A DNA stretch of 6,559 nt, taken from the NCBI GenBank assembly GCA_004552115.1, contig SFPH01000156.1:1-6559 (forward strand), given 5' to 3'. Below the pieces are notes generated by a model that ran no database searches, had not been told where the DNA came from, and was given only the letters and a program-made list of their open reading frames with translations. Positions within the stretch are counted from its first letter, which is position 1. Each line of letters starts with the position of its first letter. This document shows, piece after piece, positions 1 through 6,387 of this stretch. Origin of the DNA: Bacteroidales bacterium. GTDB lineage: Bacteria > Bacteroidota > Bacteroidia > Bacteroidales > UBA932. Position numbers and translations under genes: made by a program.

Positions 1-2190
1 CCGGTGGAGTCCGACTGGAAAAACTGGGTCGGAACACGCGAGCCGGGTGAACGCCAGGATCTCTACATGTTCGCTTACGGACACGACTACAAGGCTGCCG
101 TTTCCGATTTCGTGAAGATCGGCGGTAAGATTCCCCTCCCTCCGAAATACACCCTCGGATACTGGTGGTGCCGTTACTGGCAGTACAGTGATTTTGAGTT
201 CGTCGGCCTCGGAAAGCAGATGCGCTCGCTCAGCATTCCTATTGACGTGATGGTCCTCGATATGGACTGGCACGAGACCTGGACCCTCACTACTAAAAAA
301 GATTCTCCGAAGGATGAGTTCGGCCAGAGAGTGGGCTGGACAGGATATACCTGGCAGAAGAAACTCTTCCCTAATCCTTCAAACTGCCTTCAGGACCTTC
401 ACAACCTCGGTCTCAAGACTACTCTCAACCTTCATCCGGCTTCCGGCATACAGCCTTACGAGGAGCCTTACGACAGGTTTGTAAAGGATTATCTTTCAAG
501 AACTTCCGATTATGATGGGCCTAAGGGCTACATAAAGGAGGACGGCAGCAAGGCCCCTGTTCCCTTCAGGATTGACGACCAGGCCTGGGCTGATGCATAT
601 TTCAATTCCGTTATCCGTCCTTTCGAGCGTCAGGGAGTCGATTTCTGGTGGCTTGACTGGCAGCAGTGGAAGCTCAGCAAATATGTTCCGAATCTGAGCA
701 ACACATTCTGGCTGAACTACACCTTCTTCAATGACATGGTACGCCAGAGCGAGAGCGAGGGCATCTACGCCCGCCGTCCCGTAATCTATCACAGATGGGG
801 AGGAATCGGAAGCCACCGCTATCAGATCGGCTTCTCGGGTGATACCTATGCAACCTGGAAGGTGCTCGGCTACCTGCCTTGGTTCACGGCTACCTCCTCC
901 AACGTCGGCTACGGCTACTGGGGCCACGACATAGGCGGCCACATGCAGCCTAAGGGCGTGAAGAGCACTGACCCTGAGCTCTATACCAGATGGATCCAGG
1001 GCGGCGTGTTCACCCCTATCTTCAAGACCCACTCCACCAAGGACAGGACAATGGAGAAGAGGTTCTGGGTGTTCCCGGAGCATTTCGACGCAATGCGTGA
1101 CGCCATCCGCCTCAGGTATGACCTCTCGCCTTATATCTACAATGCCGCAAGGCAGACCTACGACACCGGTATCTCGATGTGCCGTCCAATGTACTACGAG
1201 TATCCTGAGAACAATGAGGCCTATGACTACACTGAGGAGTTCATGTTCGGCGACGACATTCTCGCCACTGTGGTATGCCAGCCTGCCGACAGCATCACTT
1301 CGCTTGCTTCCAGGACAATGTGGTTCCCTGCAGGAAACGACTGGTACGATGTAGCCACCGGTTCCATGATAAAGGGCGGCCAGGTGAAGACCCTCAGGTA
1401 CACTGTCAATGAGAATCCGTACTATGTAAAGGCCGGTGCCATCATCCCTATGGCCGGTCCGGAAATCACCTCACTGCAGGAGAAGAGCAATATTCTCAAG
1501 GTGTTCGTTGCCCCGGGCGACGGCGAGAGCAGGGCTTCAGTCTATGAGGACGACGGAGCTACACAGGCCTACAAGACAGAATACGCGACGACCGAGCTCA
1601 GCAAGGTGTCAGACGCATCATTTACCAGGGTGACCGTGGCTCCCCGCAAGGGCACTTACTCCGGCATTGATGCGAACAGGCAGCTCCAGTTTGCAATCGC
1701 CGGTGTCTTCGCTCCAGAGTCTGTGACTGTCAACGGAATAGAGATTCCTTACTCAAGGTTCGCCGAGAATGACTACAAGACCGGATGCACTGTTCCGGAG
1801 TGGAGCTATGACGGTACGAATCTCACCGTGATGGTGTATCTTCCTGAGAAGCCGGCTGCCGAGGAGGTTGTCGTCGAGTGCAGGTACAATGAGTATGCTC
1901 AGACCCACCGCGAGCTCCTTTCCGGAAAGAAGGGCCTGATGCACAGGATGATGGACCTCACTCCGGAGGTCAAGATTGTCTTTGCACAGTACGTGGATTC
2001 ATACATGATGCTTCCGGATTCATTCCTTGCATTGGCACAGTGCTCAAGCTTCATCAGGGAAGATCCGAAGAATGCAGGCAAATATCTTGAGGAAATCAAT
2101 CCTGAGAATCTGATCGATGACCTCAGCAAGTATGAGAGCATACCTGATGACTTTATCTCCAAACTTAAGGCACTGACAACTTTAGAATAA
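1..2190 (+). CDS. Glycoside hydrolase family 31 alpha-glycosidase, 5' end missing
   Basis: Retaining alpha-glycosidase of the GH31 family, probably acting on alpha-linked glucosides or related oligosaccharides in the periplasm or outside the cell; the substrate cannot be read from sequence. The frame is already open at base 1, so the N-terminal beta-sandwich and any signal peptide lie to the left; the GTG at 4 is not a credible start. The TIM barrel spans roughly 110-1230: GYWWCRYW near 160-183, the DMDWH loop near 260-276, the nucleophile motif FWWLDWQQW at 643-669 (Asp codon 655-657), and the acid/base Asp at 841-843 in FSGDTYATW. GHDIGGHM follows near 925-950, and FKTHS near 1021. Two C-terminal beta-sandwich regions follow (MWFPAGNDWYDV near 1318-1353, YYVKAGAIIPM near 1420-1452, then a DUF5110-like part), and a mainly helical tail from about 1891. 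The 62-residue gap between the two Asp fits the family. The nucleophile motif differs from the common WLDMNE. Family assignment is firm; specificity is open. Confidence 0.95.
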   Translation, partial: PVESDWKNWVGTREPGERQDLYMFAYGHDYKAAVSDFVKIGGKIPLPPKYTLGYWWCRYWQYSDFEFVGLGKQMRSLSIPIDVMVLDMDWHETWTLTTKKDSPKDEFGQRVGWTGYTWQKKLFPNPSNCLQDLHNLGLKTTLNLHPASGIQPYEEPYDRFVKDYLSRTSDYDGPKGYIKEDGSKAPVPFRIDDQAWADAYFNSVIRPFERQGVDFWWLDWQQWKLSKYVPNLSNTFWLNYTFFNDMVRQSESEGIYARRPVIYHRWGGIGSHRYQIGFSGDTYATWKVLGYLPWFTATSSNVGYGYWGHDIGGHMQPKGVKSTDPELYTRWIQGGVFTPIFKTHSTKDRTMEKRFWVFPEHFDAMRDAIRLRYDLSPYIYNAARQTYDTGISMCRPMYYEYPENNEAYDYTEEFMFGDDILATVVCQPADSITSLASRTMWFPAGNDWYDVATGSMIKGGQVKTLRYTVNENPYYVKAGAIIPMAGPEITSLQEKSNILKVFVAPGDGESRASVYEDDGATQAYKTEYATTELSKVSDASFTRVTVAPRKGTYSGIDANRQLQFAIAGVFAPESVTVNGIEIPYSRFAENDYKTGCTVPEWSYDGTNLTVMVYLPEKPAAEEVVVECRYNEYAQTHRELLSGKKGLMHRMMDLTPEVKIVFAQYVDSYMMLPDSFLALAQCSSFIREDPKNAGKYLEEINPENLIDDLSKYESIPDDFISKLKALTTLE

Positions 2191-2203
2191 GCGTAAGTAT
2201 TTA

Positions 2204-3199
2204 ATGGCCAAAGGTTTTGCAGCTGTTGAAGAACAATGCCGCAAGGCTGTTCAGGACATAAGGAATGGTTCGTTCGCCCCCGTCTATCTTCTGATGGGGG
2301 ACGAACCGTATTATCCGGACATGCTTTGTGAGGAGATCATCAGGCATGCCCTGACCGATTCCGAAAGGGATTTCAACCAGTCTGTCTATTACGGCCTGGA
2401 CACGGATGCCGGCACTGTAGCCTCGGATGCAAGGAGTTACCCGATGATGGCCGAGCGGCGTCTGGTGGTGCTCAAGGAGGCCCAGAACATGAAGACACTG
2501 GAGGATCTTGGGGCATATGCCGCCGAGCCTCTGGAATCCACGGTTCTGGTTATTCTGATGCACGGGGCTTCTGCGGACAAGCGCAGGAGCCTGTACAAGA
2601 ATGTGCAGAAGAACGGCTTCGTGCTGGATTCCCCTCAGGTGCGGGATTACGAGATGCCGGAATGGATATCCGCATACTTTCGGACCAGAGGCATTGCAAT
2701 AGATCCTCAGGCTGCAGCCCTGCTTGGCGAATATGCGGGAACTGACCTTGGCAAGATAGCCGTCGAGACTGACAAGATGCTCAAGAGCCTGCCGGAAGGC
2801 GTTTCGAGGGTTACTGCAGAGGACATTGAGAAGAATGTCGGCATCAGCAGGCAGTACAGCATCTTCGAGCTTACGAAGGAACTCTCGCTGAAGAATTCAC
2901 GGAAAGCGTTGAAGATTGCGGCCCATATCGCCTCGGGACCGAGATTTGTGATGGCTATGGCAGTGCCGCCGATCTTCAACCATTTCTACCGGATTCTCAG
3001 GCTGCATTCCGTGTTGAGGTACAATCCTGCCCTGCCGAGGGCGGAGAAAGCAAGAATTCTCGGCGTGAATCCGTATTTCGTGGAGGAATACGATACGGCG
3101 GTACGCAATTATCCTCTGCCGAAGTGTATGAGTATCATTGCATTGCTGGAAGAATACGATTACTCGTGGCCCGCATTCTGGCCTGATAATTTTTTGTGA
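2204..3199 (+). CDS. holA: DNA polymerase III delta subunit (clamp loader)
   Basis: Delta subunit of the replicative clamp loader; in the family it binds and opens the beta sliding clamp so that it can be placed on primed DNA in the cytoplasm. The 331-residue product has the typical length. Its N-terminal AAA+-like domain carries the family motif FAPVYLLMGDEPYYPD (residues 24-39), followed by a region of short strands (RRLVVLKEAQNM, 85-96; STVLVILMHG, 112-121). The middle domain contains GTDLGKIAVETDKM (179-192) and ends with the linker around ISRQYSIFELTKELS (214-228). The C-terminal helical collar domain (about 229-320) includes FNHFYRILRLH (258-268). No intact Walker A is seen, as expected for delta. 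The ATG lies 13 bases after the GH31 stop with no Shine-Dalgarno, and the product starts at the expected place relative to the family motif. The last 14 residues (from about 318) do not look like the family's usual tail; see findings. It is followed four bases later by the exporter ATPase gene. Confidence 0.93.
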   Translation: MAKGFAAVEEQCRKAVQDIRNGSFAPVYLLMGDEPYYPDMLCEEIIRHALTDSERDFNQSVYYGLDTDAGTVASDARSYPMMAERRLVVLKEAQNMKTLEDLGAYAAEPLESTVLVILMHGASADKRRSLYKNVQKNGFVLDSPQVRDYEMPEWISAYFRTRGIAIDPQAAALLGEYAGTDLGKIAVETDKMLKSLPEGVSRVTAEDIEKNVGISRQYSIFELTKELSLKNSRKALKIAAHIASGPRFVMAMAVPPIFNHFYRILRLHSVLRYNPALPRAEKARILGVNPYFVEEYDTAVRNYPLPKCMSIIALLEEYDYSWPAFWPDNFL

Positions 3200-3203
3200 A
3201 ATC

Positions 3204-4118
3204 ATGGGATTGATTGAATGCAGGAACATCTGCAAAAGTTTCGGCGAAAAGGTCGCTCTCGACAATGTCAGCGTGGACATTCCCGCCGGAAAGATCTTCG
3301 GCCTTCTAGGACCTAACGGTGCCGGAAAGACTACATTGATAAGAATTGTCAACAGGATTACCATTCCTAATTCCGGTGAGGTCATTTTCGATGGACGGCC
3401 CATAACCCAGAGGGACGTGGAGAGGATTGGCTATCTTCCAGAGGAAAGGGGACTTTACCGCAAGATGGAGGTAGGCGACCAGGCCATGTACCTGGCCCAG
3501 CTCAAGGGAATGAGCGCCCGCGACGCCCAGCGCGAACTCAAGAAATGGTTCGTGAAGTTCGGTATCCAGGACTGGTGGAAGAAGAAGGTTGAGGAACTCT
3601 CCAAGGGTATGGCCCAGAAGGTCCAGTTCATCACCACAGTGGTCCACAAGCCTGCCCTGATGATACTGGACGAGCCTTTCAGCGGTTTTGACCCGGTGAA
3701 TACCGAGCTGATCCGCAAGGAAATCCTCGCATTGAAGGAGGAGGGAGCCACCATCATTCTCTCGACCCACAATATGGAGTCCGTGGAGGAACTTTGCGAC
3801 AACATCGCCCTCATCAACAAGTCCAGGCTTGTCATCGACGGAGGCGTGGATGAGATCCGCCACAAATACGGCAACAACAATGTCGAGCTCATATACACCG
3901 GCGAGACCCCTCTCCAGTCTGTGGAAGGCCTCTACACCGTGCTTTCGGACCAGGATGACTCGGGCCGCCACACTGCGGTGCTCGCTGTTTCCGGGCAGGC
4001 AAGCGGCAATCAGGTACTCTCGTCCGTCCTTGGAAACGGCTTGACAGTCAACTCATTCAAGGAACTTCTTCCAAGAATGAACGACATTTTCATCAAACTC
4101 GTCACCGAAGGCGAATAA
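3204..4118 (+). CDS. ABC-2 exporter ATP-binding subunit, NatA-like
   Basis: Cytoplasmic ATPase that powers the membrane subunit encoded next. The 304-residue product has all nucleotide-binding motifs in order: Walker A GPNGAGKT (36-43), a Q-loop position occupied by Glu in GYLPEERGLY (77-86), signature LSKGM (132-136), Walker B ALMILDE (151-157), D-loop SGFD (160-163) and switch His189 in STHNM. Residues about 215-304 form a C-terminal extension of the DUF4162 kind found in NatA-like ATPases. I chose the ATG at 3204 because the protein then begins MGLIECRNICKSFG, the normal start of the first strand of this fold. An in-frame ATG at 3138 would add 22 residues and overlap holA. The start lies four bases after the holA stop with no Shine-Dalgarno. 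Family members include Na+ exporters and peptide or drug resistance systems; the cargo here cannot be told. Confidence 0.95.
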   Translation: MGLIECRNICKSFGEKVALDNVSVDIPAGKIFGLLGPNGAGKTTLIRIVNRITIPNSGEVIFDGRPITQRDVERIGYLPEERGLYRKMEVGDQAMYLAQLKGMSARDAQRELKKWFVKFGIQDWWKKKVEELSKGMAQKVQFITTVVHKPALMILDEPFSGFDPVNTELIRKEILALKEEGATIILSTHNMESVEELCDNIALINKSRLVIDGGVDEIRHKYGNNNVELIYTGETPLQSVEGLYTVLSDQDDSGRHTAVLAVSGQASGNQVLSSVLGNGLTVNSFKELLPRMNDIFIKLVTEGE

Positions 4119-4123
4119 TCATT

Positions 4124-4128
4124 GGAGG
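4124..4128 (+). promoter_or_regulatory. Shine-Dalgarno site for the exporter permease
   Basis: GGAGG followed by eight bases (AAAGAAGT) and then ATG at 4137. The spacing is ideal for a Shine-Dalgarno site and decides the start: a TTG at 4122 in the same frame would overlap this site and add five residues. It is the only clear site of this type among the five gene starts visible. Confidence 0.75.
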
Positions 4129-4136
4129 AAAGAAGT

Positions 4137-5537
4137 ATGAACCTGCATACGGTAAATATCATCATCAAGCGCGAATATCTTACTCGCGTAAAGAAGAAAT
4201 CATTCATTATCACGACTTTCCTCGTGCCGCTTCTCTTCGTGGTGCTCTGCACCCTGCCGACCCTCATCATGACAATGGCGAAGGAGGAGGCGAAGAAGAT
4301 TGCCGTCGTGGACAAGTCCGGCATTGTCGCTCCGGCTCTGGAGAACACGGCCACAATGTCGTTCACGCAGTATCCGGATGCGGATCCGGAGACCATAAAG
4401 TCTTCACTGGACAGCATCGGGATGGATGCCCTCCTCGCCATTTCAGCATTGGACACGGCTTCCAGGACGGTGACTGCCACCACATACGCCGCCAAGCCTC
4501 TCGGTGTGGATATGACATCTGATCTCGAAAGGCAGATCAATGATGCCGTCGAGGCTTACCGCATCAGCACCTACGACATCGAGGGCCTGAAGGAAATAAT
4601 GGCCGAGGTGAAGCCCGACGTCCGTCTCGTATCCTACAAGATGGATGAGTCCGGCAATGAAACCCTCAATGAATCAGGAATTTATATGTTCCTTTCGATG
4701 GTCCTGGGAATGATTATCTACATGTTCATCTCCATGTTCTGCGGAATGGTCATGTCCAGCGTCATCGAGGAGAAATCCAGCAGGGTAGTCGAGGTTCTCG
4801 TGTCCTCTGTCAAGGCCACCGAGCTCCTTTTCGGAAAGATTATCGGAGTCGCCCTTGTGGCCCTGACCCAGTTCTTCATGTGGATTGCGCTGACGGTGGT
4901 CATTCTTGCTGTCATCGGAGGCATTACCGGCTCCGGTCTCGCAGGTCTTGCGGGTGACCCGGCCCAGATGACCTCGATGACAAGCCAGATTCCAGGTGCG
5001 GCAATGCCTGAGATGCAGGACATCCTCGATGCCGCCGCTCCTGCAGACTCTCTCTCTACCGCAAATCAGGCCGCTCCAAGTACCGGAGCTGTAATCCTGA
5101 GCACTCTTTCCAGCGTGAACTACACCCAGCTCATCATCGTGTTCGTCCTCTTCTTTGTGTTCGGCTACCTTCTCTATGCGTCGCTCTTCGCGGCCATCGG
5201 TTCCGCAGTCGAGAATGAGGCTGACAGCAACCAGCTTGTGCTGCCTCTCACGATTCCGCTGATGATCGGATTCTTCATTGCAATGTTCGTCTACAAGTCG
5301 CCTGACAGCGGTCTGGTATTCTGGGCGTCAATGTTCCCGTTCACTTCGCCTATGGTGATGCTTACCAGGGTGCTCTTCGGGGTTTCTACCTGGGAACTCG
5401 TCCTCTCTCTTGTGATTCTCATCCTCTCTTTCGTGGGATGTGCCTGGATTTCGGCAAAGATTTACAAGATAGGCATCCTGATGTTCGGCAAGAAGACCTC
5501 CTTCAAGGATCTTTGGAACTGGCTTAAAATGAAATAG
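4137..5537 (+). CDS. ABC-2 exporter membrane subunit, NatB-like
   Basis: Inner-membrane permease partner of the preceding ATPase, 466 residues. A basic cytoplasmic N-terminus (KREYLTRVKKKS, 11-22) leads into TM1 (about 23-47). A large soluble domain (48-180), predicted to be periplasmic, follows; it opens with KKIAVVDKSG, the usual beginning of this domain in the family. TM2 is at about 183-208. The cytoplasmic segment 211-234 (EEKSSRVVEVL, then ATELLFGK) is the diagnostic ABC-2 type 3 motif and likely contacts the ATPase. TM3 is about 235-262, TM4 331-355, TM5 367-386, a hydrophobic stretch at 394-412 may be re-entrant, and TM6 is 419-441. The basic tail (KKTSFKDLWNWLKMK) is cytoplasmic. Between TM3 and TM4 lies a Met-, Ala- and Pro-rich stretch of about 60 residues. 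The gene is 18 bases after the ATPase gene, so the two form one transporter, probably two copies of each subunit. Export of Na+, lipid or peptide are all possible. Confidence 0.92.
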   Translation: MNLHTVNIIIKREYLTRVKKKSFIITTFLVPLLFVVLCTLPTLIMTMAKEEAKKIAVVDKSGIVAPALENTATMSFTQYPDADPETIKSSLDSIGMDALLAISALDTASRTVTATTYAAKPLGVDMTSDLERQINDAVEAYRISTYDIEGLKEIMAEVKPDVRLVSYKMDESGNETLNESGIYMFLSMVLGMIIYMFISMFCGMVMSSVIEEKSSRVVEVLVSSVKATELLFGKIIGVALVALTQFFMWIALTVVILAVIGGITGSGLAGLAGDPAQMTSMTSQIPGAAMPEMQDILDAAAPADSLSTANQAAPSTGAVILSTLSSVNYTQLIIVFVLFFVFGYLLYASLFAAIGSAVENEADSNQLVLPLTIPLMIGFFIAMFVYKSPDSGLVFWASMFPFTSPMVMLTRVLFGVSTWELVLSLVILILSFVGCAWISAKIYKIGILMFGKKTSFKDLWNWLKMK

Positions 5538-5539
5538 TC

Positions 5540-6385
5540 ATGAAGTTAATGAAATGCTTCGCCGCCATGGCGGTGATTATTGTCTCCGTTTCCGCTGCTG
5601 CACAGGATGAGTTTGCATTGTCCTGGACGAGAAAGCCTGTGGACGGACGCATGACAGGCGTGGTTTCCGCCGGGCCGGACAATGTCGCAGAGGCGATGGG
5701 CTACATCGAAAGGGGGCGCTATCATTCGCCTTCCGGCAAGGTTTACGGCAGGAAATCTTCCGTGACCCGGGCCGCAACTCTTATGATAGGGGCTCAGGAA
5801 AGCATGCGGGAGGTGAAGCAGGTCATTGCATTCTCCTCTGAGGAAATGGTGAAGGATGGACCAGAATCCGCTCTTTCCAACTGGTTCATAGACGCCCTGA
5901 TGGAAAGCGTGTCGGAGATTTCCGGCAGGAAGGTGGATATCGGTTTCACCAATTTCGGAGGCATCCGGGTGGATATGCCGAAGGGTGATGTCCTTCTGGA
6001 CGATATTCTGTCAATGTTTCCATTCCGCAACAATCTCTGCTATCTCGAACTCAGGGGCAGGGATGTGCGGGCCATCCTGGAGCAGATGGCCTCGTCCGGC
6101 TGGCAGGTTATCGGCGGGGTGAGGTGCGTATCTTCCAGGGACGGCCGTCTCCTGAGCGCAGAGGTGGATGGCGAGCCTCTTGATGATGAGAGGGTTTACA
6201 GTGTGGCCACGGTAAGTTTCCTTCTGGATGGCGGTGATGGCTATTCCATTGCGAAGAATGCCCTTCGTCTGGACATTTTCCCTCAGGTTATCATTGATGC
6301 CATGCTTCCTTACGTGAAGTCATTGACTGCCGCAGGAAGGAACATCGAGTATTCCAAGGATGGCAGAGTTGTAATAGTGGACTGA
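5540..6385 (+). CDS. Stand-alone 5'-nucleotidase C-terminal (substrate-binding) domain protein
   Basis: Exported protein of 281 residues consisting of the C-terminal domain of UshA-type 5'-nucleotidases without the metallophosphatase domain. A signal peptide (1-21, basic MKLMK then a hydrophobic core) ends in A-A-A before Gln22. The domain covers about 85-270: PESALSNWFIDAL (108-120), IGFTNFGGIR (134-143), FPFRNNL (160-166), a Gly-rich segment IGGVRC (191-196), YSVATVSFLLDGGDGY (220-235). In full-length enzymes this domain binds the base and phosphates of the nucleotide, mainly through the TNxGGIR and GGDGY regions, while the N-terminal domain holds the metals. Alone it should bind but not hydrolyse. 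The next gene, two bases later, encodes the missing metallophosphatase part, so the two probably make one periplasmic enzyme. Cys6 is not in a lipobox. The start is two bases after the permease stop; an ATG at 5549 is a possible alternative. Confidence 0.9.
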   Translation: MKLMKCFAAMAVIIVSVSAAAQDEFALSWTRKPVDGRMTGVVSAGPDNVAEAMGYIERGRYHSPSGKVYGRKSSVTRAATLMIGAQESMREVKQVIAFSSEEMVKDGPESALSNWFIDALMESVSEISGRKVDIGFTNFGGIRVDMPKGDVLLDDILSMFPFRNNLCYLELRGRDVRAILEQMASSGWQVIGGVRCVSSRDGRLLSAEVDGEPLDDERVYSVATVSFLLDGGDGYSIAKNALRLDIFPQVIIDAMLPYVKSLTAAGRNIEYSKDGRVVIVD

Positions 6386-6387
6386 TT

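Noticed and set aside
4..6. GTG at the left edge as start of the GH31 gene
   Set aside because: The frame is open to base 1 and GH31 enzymes need an N-terminal domain before the first motif seen here.
496..1083. 195-residue open frame on the minus strand inside the GH31 gene
   Set aside because: It lies opposite the catalytic barrel with its strong family motifs, shows no recognisable domain, and is explained by biased codon use of the sense gene.
2160..2203. Promoter for holA in the short AT-rich gap after GH31
   Set aside because: I could not find the Bacteroidota -7 TAnnTTTG and -33 TTTG pair; a promoter further inside the GH31 3' end cannot be excluded.
3168..3195. GGCC/GGCC hairpin (8-base loop) followed by six T's, as a terminator of holA
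   Set aside because: The stem is only four pairs, the T run begins six bases after it, and the hairpin lies inside the coding sequence four bases from the next gene in the same direction.
3138..3203. Upstream in-frame ATG that would extend the ABC ATPase by 22 residues
   Set aside because: The extension overlaps the holA end and precedes the normal first strand of the fold; the ATG at 3204 gives the standard protein start. The open frame itself is discussed in the HolA finding.
3306..3971. 221-residue minus-strand open frame opposite the ABC ATPase
   Set aside because: It fully overlaps Walker A to the switch His on the other strand and has no family motif of its own.
4122..4124. TTG as start of the permease
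   Set aside because: It overlaps the GGAGG site, and ATG at 4137 sits at the ideal distance from that site.
4010..4540. 176-residue minus-strand frame across the ATPase/permease junction
   Set aside because: It spans two well-supported sense genes and has no recognisable domain.
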